Of a stretch of DNA of 64,000 nucleotides, positions 1 through 11,632 are shown in pieces (the stretch's first letter is position 1; each line of letters begins with the position of its first letter). This DNA comes from Lumbricus terrestris (Eukaryota > Annelida > Clitellata > Crassiclitellata > Lumbricidae): contig OX457038.1 in the NCBI GenBank assembly GCA_949752735.1, positions 58,619,906 through 58,683,905 of the forward strand, written 5' to 3'. A program made the position numbers and the translations under genes. The notes beneath the pieces were generated by a model, which did not search any database, was not told where the DNA came from, and saw only the letters and a program-made list of their open reading frames with translations.

Positions 1-1369
1 GCAGTTAAGCACCAGTAGACCTAGGCCTAATTGAAATACTATAGCACATAGCGTGGACGTTTTCATTCTTTACCAACACCTGCATTGAGCGGCAGCACAC
101 TTTGTTGGCATCCTTCAGAAGCGGGGGAAAAGCACGCATGCTTGCTACCAGAACACTACCTATAGGCTACTATCAGCGTATGGTTGATGTGATCAACGGT
201 GTAAACTCGGCAGACGGCTTTACATAGAATGAAGCCGTTAACTGTCGAAACACACGCACATGCAGCGACGTACGTGCGATCGCTTTTCGAATTCGTGATT
301 GGTTGGGCTGTTTTATATGCGCTCAACTTATAAGCTTTCACATTGACTAATGGATGGATACACGCGACGTTTATTAGGTCGCTAATAGCCTACTACTGCT
401 AGACTTCACGGAAGACAGCCGTAACTTAGTTGTAAGTCTTAATCTCACGTATACAAGGAAACCAGCCTCGTTGCTGACTTCTCAGTTGGTTCTAGAAGTA
501 TAACACACGCAAGGTTTTGACTCTGAAGAGGAGCCAGAGGTCTGGTGATCATCGTATCTTTCACAGCCAGTATAGGCCTAAAAGTGGTTCAGAAACTGTT
601 GACTATACACAGTCTCGATCTGCAAGAATGTGATTCTAAGACTTGTAATGCTGCTAACTTTCACAATGACTGCAGGATGGATAAAGGAATATGCAACATT
701 TAGAATTGGGCACAACTTTCACAGTGACTTTACAATAATTGGTGGTTCGTGAAGATTTTTGCAGTAATGACGCTTCTTAACTTTCACAGCAACAGTTATT
801 TGTTTACGATTTGTAAAGTCTATGATGTATGATCAACTTACATGTATATTAAACAGTTTGGTGCGGCGAAGACTTTCCGAATGACGATTCTAGGACTAAT
901 CTATAGTGAAGTTCACACTGAATACAATAGAGTCTATAATATAGACATATTATGTGGACCAAAAAGGTACAATGCAGTTACTCGGCTTTCGCAAAACCGA
1001 TCGATACTAGGCCGAAGACTAATGCCGTCATCGACGAACCAAGAATCACGGTACTCCAGCTATATGGGCGTATACTTTAGGGGCGGGGTTCACCGGGTTC
1101 ATACCCCCGTCCGAAATGGATAGCTTAATTTCCGAATTTGTAAAGCTAATTCTATGTGTTTTCCGGTCATGTCCATTGGAAACCCCCACCACCATATGGA
1201 AATTCCACCGAAATTTTTCCCTGGGTACTTCTCAGCTTCCGACGTATTGTGTAGGTATTAGCCTACTACAGGCAATTCTTTCGCTTTTACTTGAAGATGA
1301 CTGTAGACACAATAATGCAATGTCCAGTGTCTATGTATAGACACTCATAATTATATGCATATTTTTATA

Positions 1370-1372
<3 letters not shown>

Positions 1373-1407
<35 letters not shown>
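1373..1407. repeat. (TA)n microsatellite
   Basis: Uninterrupted TA dinucleotide run of about 35 bp. Confidence 0.9.
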
Positions 1408-1410
<3 letters not shown>

Positions 1411-1695
1411 TATATATGTGCATGAACATAATCAATGTGTAATTGTGCATATAATATTGTACAATATAACTTATATATAGCTATTTATATACACAGACGA
1501 GTATACAACTATGCTGCATACACCCTTTGTACATGTACAATGTACATTTACATTTACCCTAAATATATAATCATCACGTGAAAACAGAATATGAAATTAT
1601 GCATAGGCCTATATGCGCTCACATTACCGGTATAAATATTATAATAAGTATTTATCCTATGTGCATAATAATTATTATTATGTGCGTGTTGTGTT

Positions 1696-1713
1696 TGCGC
1701 ATGCGCATGCGCG
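1696..1713. promoter_or_regulatory. Overlapping NRF-1-like palindromes
   Basis: TGCGCATGCGCATGCGCG contains two overlapping copies of the palindrome TGCGCATGCGCA, the NRF-1 consensus typical of TATA-less, CpG-rich promoters. No exon could be assigned to a promoter here, so it may be a chance alternating purine-pyrimidine run. The following bases continue as GTGCGTGTGT. Confidence 0.3.
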
Positions 1714-2892
1714 TGCGTGTGTACGCATTCAAAGCTTCGTGTTTGCATACACGTAACGCGAGGAGTAGCAATCGCAAATGCGCATGAAAAGCCGATTTGA
1801 ACATCAAAGCGAGCGATAATGGGTCACTTAGTGCAGCGACGCACATATAACAAGAGACCTGACGTCGCAATTCAATCAACCCATATTATTATATTGGGTG
1901 GCGGAAATCACTTAGAAGCGTCGCTGCTCAAGCACAGGCAGCGCGACCTCTGTCGTCTGTTTGCAACATATTATTAATGTGACAGATTGTATTGCTGTCG
2001 GGACGCTGCCATCGACGGCTTTGAGATCAGGATTAAATCTCCAGAGGACGAAGTAAGGCTGCCTGTCATGGGGCTGGGGGGGGGCATAAGGGAGAGAGCT
2101 ATCCGATGGATCTACAATCTTCAGCTCGTATTCCAATGCCATGGACAACTCTTTTGACTCAACGCAGCGCTTGTGAATAAGCTGGTGCCCCTCGCCTGGT
2201 TTTTGTGTAGCACTTTATAAGTTTGGAGATCACGATTGCGATACGGTTACGCTATAACGGAATATGAGCTGAGTGTAAGGAAGTGGCGTATATTATTTTG
2301 ATTCAGACCTCGGGAGCTGACGGTTCAGTTGAAGATAATATATGATACCTGCCCCCACCTCTCGTCACTGCAGTCTGCAGAGTTCCCTCTAGGGCAAACA
2401 AACAGCGGGTTGGGACTGTTTTGGTGGCCTGGACCATGCAGTTGTGGAATGCGTCTCTGAAACACATGGACTACAATGATCCAACCACATTTATGGGTGA
2501 TTTTTCCGACTTCGATCATATAATTTATAAACAGACCATGGCAGTCCATTTGAAAGACGTGTAGTGATTAAGTTTATAACTGAAATTTTAATCTGCGTCG
2601 GCGGTATGATTTTTAAGCCTTATTGTCTATTTCAGCCAGTCTTAGGCCTAAGAACTTTTTGAAAACTGCAGAATTTAACATGTTTGTGTTGAACGTGACT
2701 TTGGAACTAAGCTTACATATATTATAGACTGGCGATCTTTCACAACATGTCATCTATAGGCCTACGGTTAACTGTTTCCGTGGTGCGTCTTAATGAATGA
2801 AAACTCCATAAAATTAATTATTGCTACGAACAGAATGTTTGTTCATGAGTAGTCTTTATTATAAGAGATGCATAATTGCATGTCTTATTCAA

Positions 2893-3200
2893 ATTCATTC
2901 ATTCATTCATTCCGAAAACTTATATAGCGTCCCCTCAAGAAGCCTACTCAGAGGCGCTCCCATCCCAGCCACATCTAAAAAGATACAGATTATTGAGCAA
3001 CTGGTAGAAAGCAGGCAAATTATTCCGAGGCAGTAAGCGTAGTGCAAGCGGGAGCCCATTCCATGTGGACGGCCCAACAACCGAGAAGGCTCGATCGACG
3101 CTGTTTGGTAGCAGAGCGGGTTCGAGGGACCAGCACGTCCCCATTGGCCGAAGAGCGTAAAGCTCGACGGGAGGTTATGTTAGAGACAGGGCTTATGCTA
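2893..3200 (-). mobile_element. CR1/L2-like LINE 3' fragment
   Basis: Read on the minus strand, 3144 to 2944 encodes RAFSVVGPSTWNGLPLALR and a short tail. This is the conserved end of ORF2 in CR1/L2-clade retrotransposons (AFSVxGPxxWNxLP). The + strand begins with ATTCATTCATTC and a TATATAGCG block, the reverse complement of the 3' tail (GCGCTATATAAAT...GAATGAATG) seen on other copies in this window. It is 5'-truncated and non-functional. Confidence 0.75.
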
Positions 3201-3375
3201 AGTAAACCATTATCAATGGTTCAGCTTCGGCATGACTTCGCCACTGACAGCAACAAGGCTTCTTAAAACCAGGTAGGGTCATGGAATTTTTTATATCCGC
3301 TATACTTATTAGGCAGCTGGACCTATAATAGGCCTTAGATGAGCAATTTAACGACTTGGCAGCGACAAAACACTA

Positions 3376-3447
3376 TAGCAGAGCGTGGTTTCGATCCACG
3401 GACCTCTGGGTTATGGGCCCAGCACGCTTCCACTGCGCCACTCTGCT
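3376..3447 (-). tRNA. Initiator tRNA-Met (CAT)
   Basis: The minus strand folds as a complete 72-nt initiator tRNA. The acceptor stem is AGCAGAG/CTCTGCT with an A1-T72 pair and discriminator A. The anticodon stem has three G-C pairs (GGG/CCC) around loop CCATAAC with anticodon CAT. The T arm is CGTGG/CCACG around ATCGAAA. A1:U72, the GGG:CCC stem and A54/A60 are hallmarks of eukaryotic initiator tRNA rather than elongator Met. A run of A on the + strand at 3367-3370 is a TTTT Pol III terminator on the gene strand. No intron and no disrupting mismatch is seen, so the gene is probably functional. Confidence 0.95.
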
Positions 3448-3549
3448 CTATAACAGTAGTCCTACCGAAGGCATTCAAACATTTATAACCGCTCATATCT
3501 TGCAAAAATGTCAGCATTATAGGCTTAGTAACAAGTGAATTTTCTAAGC

Positions 3550-3557
3550 CTCTAAGG
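3550..3557. repeat. Left target-site duplication of hAT element
   Basis: CTCTAAGG, repeated exactly at 4617-4624 on the other side of the element. Confidence 0.9.
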
Positions 3558-4616
3558 CAGCGGTTCTCAACCGGGGTCCGCGGACCCCTGGGGGTCCGCG
3601 GCCATCTGCCTGGGGGTCCGCGAGCAAGTCCCGAAAATTATATATTTCTTAGTTAAAAACATAGAAACAGATAAATCTTTGTCAAATTTTCAATATTTCT
3701 CATTTTCAATGGCGACATGAAACTACCGGTAATAATACGCTGATTAATGACAAATTCATTTGTTTTAGATAGGTCAGTTTGTAATCGACTCTAGATTTTG
3801 GGATGCTTTTGATAGAGTTTCTTAGATAAAAACACAGCCTGTAATTCATTTGAATAAACAACTCATGAGTTTCAACTTTGGCTTATCTGGCTGGCATTTT
3901 TGAATTAACTGAATTCCTCTACGCAAGTGATGCAGACTAATCTAATCACTCTTAGTGATAAAGTGTCTGCTTTTTTTTAAACTTGATATCTGGCGCAAAA
4001 CGGATAGTGGTAGATAACTTTGACACATTTGATCAATTGATCAATTGCATGAATTCTCATAAAAATAAGGAAATGCTCGGATCAATCAACCAAAATTTGT
4101 TAATTTAATTTTTGGTCAATCATAGATGGATCAGTTCAACTTCCAATTCGGTAATTTGAACGTTCACAGTTTTTCGTTGACTTCCAGTCAGTTTCTTGCA
4201 AACTTTGATTCGTGGAATTTACCAACATCGGAAATCATTGAAGTGACTATTTAAAATGGCATTAGGCCTACATTGAAGATGTACGTTGCATCCATGCAAG
4301 ATTTAGCTTGATGCACGAGTGTCTCGAGCAGATAAACTGCTCGAATATGCATGCCCAAACCTTACATTAAAATAAAATAGTTTTTTCTAATAAATTTCAT
4401 ATAATCTTATCTGCAATATAAAATTTGTACTACAGGATTGCAGGCCTGCAGGGGCATATCTATGCTATAGTATAGCATACATGTAGGCCTACTATTACAT
4501 AGGATTAACCTATAGAGTCGCACAGTCACGATAATGCGCCAAATTTCGGTGGGGGTCCGTGACCAGGACCAAAATTTAAAAGGGGTCCGTGAGTGTGAAA
4601 AGGTTGAGAACTGCTG
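3558..4616. mobile_element. Non-autonomous hAT transposon (about 1.06 kb)
   Basis: The left end reads CAGCGGTTCTCAACC. The right end is GGTTGAGAACTGCTG, whose reverse complement CAGCAGTTCTCAACC differs by one base. The ends are flanked by a perfect 8-bp duplication, CTCTAAGG. CAG...TTCTCAACC ends with 8-bp duplications are diagnostic of the hAT superfamily (Charlie-like ends). Subterminal regions repeat GGGGGTCCGCGG/GGGGTCCGTGA. The AT-rich interior has no long ORF and no transposase, so it would need a transposase supplied elsewhere. Confidence 0.93.
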
Positions 4617-4624
4617 CTCTAAGG
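4617..4624. repeat. Right target-site duplication of hAT element
   Basis: CTCTAAGG, an exact copy of 3550-3557. Confidence 0.9.
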
Positions 4625-4770
4625 CGTCCGGACAAGACTTTTACAAACGCATGACTGCTTTTCAGGCAATGTAACTCAGCCTATAATGGCCTCCGCTTGC
4701 AAAAGAGTAGGCTATGTTAGGCCATATATATAAGTAGTGGTAATACGATGTACCTGGCCCCTCCACGGTC

Positions 4771-4872
4771 GCTGTTTCTGGCCCACCACTGTTTCTGGCC
4801 CACCACTGTTTCTGGCCCGTCACTGTTTCTGGCCCGTCACTGTTTCTGGCCCGTCACTGTTTCTGGCCCGTC
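4771..4872. repeat. 17-bp subterminal tandem array, left arm
   Basis: Six head-to-tail copies of a 17-bp unit, GCTGTTTCTGGCCCACC or CACTGTTTCTGGCCCGT. The array lies about 45 bp inside the element end. The mirror array is at 11531-11632. Subterminal arrays like this often serve as transposase-binding clusters, but that role is inferred here. Confidence 0.9.
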
Positions 4873-5091
4873 ACGTGACTGTATGACGTCATCTGTAATG
4901 TATACTCTCACTAAAGACCCATGTTTTTGGCCCAGTGGGTTATAAACCGTCACGCTTCACTGATCATGGTCTTTGATCCTTTCTTTTGATCTTTTGTTCT
5001 TTTGTATTGGACGCTGAAGGGACGCTGCAGGGACGGGGACGGGGAAGGGAAGGGGAAGGGCTGGGGAAGGCGATGCGAGCCCCTCCCCTCC

Positions 5092-5161
5092 CCCTAACCC
5101 TAACCCTAACCCTAACCCTAACCCTAACCCTAACCCTAACCCTAACCCTAACCCTAACCCC
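5092..5161 (-). repeat. Telomere-type array (CCCTAA)n, left arm
   Basis: About eleven perfect CCCTAA units, so TTAGGG runs on the minus strand and points out of the element to the left. TTAGGG is the ancestral metazoan telomere repeat. The array is interstitial, with about 365 bp of element beyond it. Confidence 0.95.
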
Positions 5162-5717
5162 TTCGTCAGCATCTTTCGATTTTCAGCAGCTGCTACAGCT
5201 GCTTAGTCATTCTCAACTCAGTTCTTTTAAAGAATCACAATTTATATGGCGCCACATGCACTATAAGATGCGTACTATTTTAAAACTATAAGAGCAATGT
5301 TTCGAGTTTAAAATTCTGTACAAGGCTTTTTTCTGTTCATTTCTTTGACTTGTGAGCGATTCTCTTCTCATTTCTTTTAAAATGGTAGATTCTTTATAGG
5401 ACATGCACTGTAAGACATGTTCGATTTTTAAGATTCTGTTTTGATTTGTAAGGTATTTTCGACTCATTTCTTTTAAAACGGTAGTTTGCTTTATGGAACA
5501 CGTACTATTTTAAAATTATAAGAGGCATCTTTCGTTTTTAAGACTCTGGCCCTGTAAGACATGCACTATTTTAAAATTATAAGAGGCATGGGTCGATTTG
5601 TAATGAATTCGCCAGACAATTCTTTTAAAACGGTGGATTGCTTTTACTATTTTAAAATTATAAGAGCCATTTTTCGATTTTTAAGTTTCTGTTTTGACTT
5701 GCGAGGAATTCTTTATG

Positions 5718-5719
<2 letters not shown>

Positions 5720-5750
<31 letters not shown>

Positions 5751-5769
5751 GCGCGCACACATACGCACC

Positions 5770-5802
<33 letters not shown>

Positions 5803-5852
5803 GCGCGCGCACACATACGCACCCGCACACACACACACACACAAACAAACAA
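5720..5852. repeat. CA/CG microsatellite, left arm
   Basis: (CA)n runs broken by CGCGCG and by CATACGCACCCGCA. The right-arm counterpart (about 10575-10690) is 12 bp shorter. Confidence 0.9.
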
Positions 5853-5999
5853 GAAACTGCACAGACTATCCATCCACACCCATCAACCTCATCATCCAAC
5901 CCTCCATTCCACCCCTCCCCACCCACAAATATTCATTTTACACACTAGAGCTGAACATTACGATAGCGACAAACTTAGAGAGGCAGCAAACAGCAGGCT

Positions 6000-6600
6000 A
6001 GAAACTCTATATACGGCATCTCTCATCCTCCACAGCATTCAACCTCACCCTCCAACCCTCCATTCCACCCCTCCCCACGCACAATTATTCATTTTACACA
6101 CATGAGCTGAACATTATGGAAGCGAGAAACTTAGAGAGGACGCAAACAGGAGGCTATATTCCATAGGCATGGTATCTCACAGCCTCCACAGCATTCAACC
6201 TCACCCTCCAACCCTCCATTCCACCCCTCCCCACGCACAATTATTCATTTTACACACATGAGCTGAACATTATGGAAGCGAGAAACTTAGAGAGGACGCA
6301 AACAGGAGGCTATATTCCATAGGCATGGCATCTCACAGCCTCCACAGCATTCAAACTCACCCTCCATCCCTCCATTCCACCCCTCCCCACGCACAATTAT
6401 TCATTTTACACACATGAGCTGAACATTATGGAAGCGAGAAACTTAGAGAGGACGCAAACAGGAGGCTATATTCCATAGGCATGGCATCTCACAGCCTCCA
6501 CAGCATTCAACCTCACCCTCCAACCCTCCATTCCACCCCTCCCCACCCACAATTATACATTTTACACACAAGAACTGGCCAATCAGAAAGCTTGAAACCT
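6000..6600. repeat. 156-bp tandem array, left arm
   Basis: Units containing ATGGCATCTCACAGCC start at 6169, 6325 and 6481, an exact period of 156 bp, with a partial unit before and a diverged one after. Each unit carries CCTCCATTCCACCCCTCCCC and ACACATGAGCTGAACATTATG. The array is mirrored at about 9820-10400. Confidence 0.9.
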
Positions 6601-6984
6601 AGTGAGCGACTAATCAGAAGGCGAGAAATCCCACACACCCGCCACCCCACCCTCCAAACCTCCAAGCCTTCACTCCACACACACAAATTTGGCATACATG
6701 TATAAAATTTAAGCATCTAGCAACTGCTAAATCCTTAACATGACCCACTCAGAAGAATATAATTCATACATATTTACCAAAAATATTCCCAATATTCGCT
6801 ATTTTATTCGAAAATATACATATAACAGCAATAAATACAATTAAATTATACTAAATTATAACATTTATTCAGAATTTGTTACAATACTAAGCAAACTATA
6901 GCAGACAAGCGCCATTTTCATATATATTTCTTCTATATTTCTTACATTTCAAGCAAGCACAAACCCAAAAACCGAAGAAACGCG

Positions 6985-7690
6985 CAACCTTCCAATCCCA
7001 AGATGGCGATATTTCTAACTTTCTTGCACACACGAACTCAAAAATCAACGAATCCTGCAACAGGCCTTTTGGAAGATGGCAACATTTCTTACTTCCTTGC
7101 ACACTCGAACTCAAAAACCGACGAATCGCTCAGCCTTCCTTTCGGAATATGGGGGCATTGCTAACTTTCTTGCATACACGAACTCAAAAACCGACGAATA
7201 CTTCATCCTTCCACTCCCATTATGGTGACATTTCCCATTTCCTTGTACACAAAAACTCAAAAACTTAAGAACCTTGCAACATTTCAATATCAATATGGCG
7301 AAATTTCTAACTTTCTTGCACACACGAACTCATAAACCGACGAATACCTCAACCCTCCAATCCCAAGATGGCGATATTTCTAACTTTCTTGCACACACGA
7401 ACTCAAAAACCGACGAATACCTCAACATGCCAATCCCAAGATGGCAATATTTCTAACTTTCTTGCACACACGAACTCATAAACCGACGAATACCTCAACC
7501 TTCCAATCCCAAGATGGCGATATTTCTAACTTTCTTGCACATACGAACTCAAAAACCGACGAATACCTCAACATGCCAATCCCAAGATGGCGATATTTCT
7601 AACTTTCTTGTGAACACAAACTCAAAAACCGACAAATACTTCAACCTTTCACGTCCAAGATGGCAACATTTCTCAATTCCTTGCACACAG
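6985..7690. repeat. 73-bp tandem array, left arm into spacer
   Basis: The unit contains CAATCCCAAGATGGCGATAT, CTTGCACACACGAACTCAA and ACCGACGAATACCTC. Successive AATCCC positions at 7359, 7432, 7505 and 7578 give a 73-bp period. Units before 7330 are more diverged. The array runs past the arm boundary at 7487 into the spacer. The right arm holds the matching part at 8934-9440. Confidence 0.88.
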
Positions 7691-7893
7691 AAACACAAAA
7701 ATCGATGTATCGGCCAGCAGTGCTATCAGCCGGAGACAACATGGCCGCCTTTCTACATCATACACACAAACACGCACACACACGCACACATACACAGCAT
7801 TTCTTACGAGTCTAAGTCCAAATATCTATCACACACAAACAACTTTCCACTACAAGATAATGCACGCTCAATCTTTAACACACACGCACACTC

Positions 7894-7928
<35 letters not shown>

Positions 7929-8933
7929 CGCACACATACAGCCAAATTTCCCACTGCAAGGTAATGCACAGTCAATCTTTTGAACCCACACACACATGAG
8001 CTCTTATAATTTCTAAGTTCCAGATATATACTTTGTACAATTTTTCTAAATTAAGGTAGTAAGGACACATGAAACAACGAAGAATGCACTCTGTATAAGA
8101 CAAGTGCTCGAAATTCATAGTTGCAAAGTTGCAGGAATTGAACATTGACACAGGCAAAATGATAAGTATGATAGTTGTGCGAGCGAATAGGACTTGGATT
8201 TTTCGAATTATTTCAAAGTCAGACGCATGCCATTACCAATATACGATTTCAAACAGGCAAATTCGCTAAGTATGAAATGCAGAGATTGCATGGGGAACGA
8301 TGTAAGATGCAAAGCGTGGGGTGCGGAGAGGGGCACATTCTTCAGTTTGTGGAAACAAAGATGTTCATTGTCTGCAATATGACAGCAATTTTGACAAAGT
8401 TAGGTTTGCAGGCGGCGTATTACACGACTTTTTAGGGTTGAGCGTTTTAAGTTGGAGAAATTTGGGGTGGAGGAGAGTGTGCAGCATTAGGATTTGCGAA
8501 AACAAAAGATGTGACTCACATGCGATGAGTCATCGATTTCAGCAAAGTGCGATTATAGCGAGCGAAGAATGCAAGTTAGGGTTGCGAGCAGCATATTACA
8601 AGGTGAATTAGGTGTAGAGGACACGCGTTATTTGTCCAAAACTCTCGTTCGACAAATCGAAAATGCTAAGTTCCTAAATTTTTGCAGGGCAAATTCGTGC
8701 GGCGGCGTCCTTCGTGCGCTGCGGCGGCGATGCGCCCCGTCCCTCACGGGCGACTTCGGTTCCAGCAGCGAGGCGACGGCCGCAACATGTGCACCCAATC
8801 GATCGTGCTTTGACTCGTATGAAGCTAAAGTCTCATGCGTATTGTGGGGTATGGAAATTATTGAAAGATTTGTGCCGTGGCGTATTCGACTTTAGCTTGC
8901 ACGGGTCAAAGCTTGATCTAATTGGGAGCGCAT
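7488..8933. other. Unpaired spacer of the palindromic element
   Basis: The left part continues the 73-bp array and CA-rich runs (to about 7960). The rest is single-copy with a GC-rich patch near 8700-8775. Open frames of about 60-160 codons occur, but they translate repeats or lack recognisable domains. No transposase DDE/D domain, zinc finger or reverse transcriptase could be seen. The element is therefore probably non-autonomous. Confidence 0.7.
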
Positions 8934-11247
8934 GTCGGTTTATGAGTTCGTGTGTGCAAGAAAGTTAGAAATATTGCCATCTTGGGATTGGCATGTTGAG
9001 GTATTCGTCGGTTTTTGAGTTCGTGTGTGCAAGAAAGTTAGAAATATCGCCATCTTGGGATTGGAGGGTTGAGGTATTCGTCGGTTTATGAGTTCGTGTG
9101 TGCAAGAAAGTTAGAAATTTCGCCATATTGATATTGAAATGTTGCAAGGTTCTTAAGTTTTTGAGTTTTTGTGTACAAGGAAATGGGAAATGTCACCATA
9201 ATGGGAGTGGAAGGATGAAGTATTCGTCGGTTTTTGAGTTCGTGTATGCAAGAAAGTTAGCAATGCCCCCATATTCCGAAAGGAAGGCTGAGCGATTCGT
9301 CGGTTTTTGAGTTCGAGTGTGCAAGGAAGTAAGAAATGTTGCCATCTTCCAAAAGGCCTGTTGCAGGATTCGTTGATTTTTGAGTTCGTGTGTGCAAGAA
9401 AGTTAGAAATATCGCCATCTTGGGATTGGAAGGTTGCGCGTTTCTTCGGTTTTTGGGTTTGTGCTTGCTTGAAATGTAAGAAATATAGAAGAAATATATA
9501 TGAAAATGGCGCTTGTCTGCTATAGTTTGCTTAGTATTGTAACAAATTCTGAATAAATGTTATAATTTAGTATAATTTAATTGTATTTATTGCTGTTATA
9601 TGTATATTTTCGAATAAAATAGCGAATATTGGGAATATTTTTGGTAAATATGTATGAATTATATTCTTCTGAGTGGGTCATGTTAAGGATTTAGCAGTTG
9701 CTAGATGCTTAAATTTTATACATGTATGCCAAATTTGTGTGTGTGGAGTGAAGGCTTGGAGGTTTGGAGGGTGGGGTGGCGGGTGTGTGGGATTTCTCGC
9801 CTTCTGATTAGTCGCTCACTAGGTTTCAAGCTTTCTGATTGGCCAGTTCTTGTGTGTAAAATGTATAATTGTGGGTGGGGAGGGGTGGAATGGAGGGTTG
9901 GAGGGTGAGGTTGAATGCTGTGGAGGCTGTGAGATGCCATGCCTATGGAATATAGCCTCCTGTTTGCGTCCTCTCTAAGTTTCTCGCTTCCATAATGTTC
10001 AGCTCATGTGTGTAAAATGAATAATTGTGCGTGGGGAGGGGTGGAATGGAGGGATGGAGGGTGAGTTTGAATGCTGTGGAGGCTGTGAGATGCCATGCCT
10101 ATGGAATATAGCCTCCTGTTTGCGTCCTCTCTAAGTTTCTCGCTTCCATAATGTTCAGCTCATGTGTGTAAAATGAATAATTGTGCGTGGGGAGGGGTGG
10201 AATGGAGGGTTGGAGGGTGAGGTTGAATGCTGTGGAGGCTGTGAGATACCATGCCTATGGAATATAGCCTCCTGTTTGCGTCCTCTCTAAGTTTCTCGCT
10301 TCCATAATGTTCAGCTCATGTGTGTAAAATGAATAATTGTGCGTGGGGAGGGGTGGAATGGAGGGTTGGAGGGTGAGGTTGAATGCTGTGGAGGATGAGA
10401 GATGCCGTATATAGAGTTTCTAGCCTGCTGTTTGCTGCCTCTCTAAGTTTGTCGCTATCGTAATGTTCAGCTCTAGTGTGTAAAATGAATATTTGTGGGT
10501 GGGGAGGGGTGGAATGGAGGGTTGGATGATGAGGTTGATGGGTGTGGATGGATAGTCTGTGCAGTTTCTTGTTTGTTTGTGTGTGTGTGTGTGCGGGTGC
10601 GTATGTGTGCGCGCGCGTGTGTGTGTGTGTGTGTGTGTGCGGGTGCGTATGTGTGCGCGCGCGCGTGTGTGTGTGTGTGTGTGTGTGTGGGCATAAAGAA
10701 TTCCTCGCAAGTCAAAACAGAAACTTAAAAATCGAAAAATGGCTCTTATAATTTTAAAATAGTAAAAGCAATCCACCGTTTTAAAAGAATTGTCTGGCGA
10801 ATTCATTACAAATCGACCCATGCCTCTTATAATTTTAAAATAGTGCATGTCTTACAGGGCCAGAGTCTTAAAAACGAAAGATGCCTCTTATAATTTTAAA
10901 ATAGTACGTGTTCCATAAAGCAAACTACCGTTTTAAAAGAAATGAGTCGAAAATACCTTACAAATCAAAACAGAATCTTAAAAATCGAACATGTCTTACA
11001 GTGCATGTCCTATAAAGAATCTACCATTTTAAAAGAAATGAGAAGAGAATCGCTCACAAGTCAAAGAAATGAACAGAAAAAAGCCTTGTACAGAATTTTA
11101 AACTCGAAACATTGCTCTTATAGTTTTAAAATAGTACGCATCTTATAGTGCATGTGGCGCCATATAAATTGTGATTCTTTAAAAGAACTGAGTTGAGAAT
11201 GACTAAGCAGCTGTAGCAGCTGCTGAAAATCGAAAGATGCTGACGAA

Positions 11248-11311
11248 GGGGTTAGGGTTAGGGTTAGGGTTAGGGTTAGGGTTAGGGTTAGGGTTAGGGT
11301 TAGGGTTAGGG
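11248..11311 (+). repeat. Telomere-type array (TTAGGG)n, right arm
   Basis: About ten TTAGGG units pointing rightwards, out of the element. It is the mirror of 5092-5161 and one unit shorter. Confidence 0.95.
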
Positions 11312-11530
11312 GGAGGGGAGGGGCTCGCATCGCCTTCCCCAGCCCTTCCCCTTCCCTTCCCCGTCCCCGTCCCTGCAGCGTCCCTTCAGCGTCCAATACA
11401 AAAGAACAAAAGATCAAAAGAAAGGATCAAAGACCATGATCAGTGAAGCGTGACGGTTTATAACCCACTGGGCCAAAAACATGGGTCTTTAGTGAGAGTA
11501 TACATTACAGATGACGTCATACAGTCACGT

Positions 11531-11632
11531 GACGGGCCAGAAACAGTGACGGGCCAGAAACAGTGACGGGCCAGAAACAGTGACGGGCCAGAAACAGTGG
11601 TGGGCCAGAAACAGTGGTGGGCCAGAAACAGC
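11531..11632. repeat. 17-bp subterminal tandem array, right arm
   Basis: Six copies of ACGGGCCAGAAACAGTG-type units, the mirror of 4771-4872. Confidence 0.9.

Larger units (their letters stand above)
1..2892. other. Intergenic stretch with no supported gene
   Basis: No protein or RNA gene could be supported here. Open frames are short and look like no known family. A motif close to AACTTTCACARTGAC recurs loosely near 655, 713 and 778, which suggests an old degenerate repeat. A TA run lies at 1373-1407, and overlapping GCGCATGC palindromes lie at 1696-1713. Around 1700-2150 the sequence is richer in CpG than its surroundings. Confidence 0.5.
4727..7487 (+). repeat. Left arm of the palindromic element
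   Basis: From the outside in: end TATATAAGTAGTGG; a 17-bp array at 4771-4872; a CCCTAA array at 5092-5161; a segment of loosely repeated ATTTTAAAATTATAAGAG motifs at 5270-5690; a CA/CG run at 5720-5852; a 156-bp array at about 6000-6540; a unique AT-rich piece near 6700-6900; and a 73-bp array from about 6985. Pairing with the right arm stops after 7487. Confidence 0.9.

Noticed and set aside
1912..2148. Minus-strand frame with MALEYELKIVDPSDSSLPYA near its start, protein-like composition
   Set aside because: No family recognised, no clear splice donor and no companion exons on the minus strand. Left as a possible but unsupported first exon.
5561..6001. His/Thr-rich frames over CA repeats in both arms
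   Set aside because: Microsatellite translation, open in several frames on both strands.
7514..7999. 161-codon frame in the palindrome spacer
   Set aside because: It reads the 73-bp array and CA repeats. No transposase or other domain.
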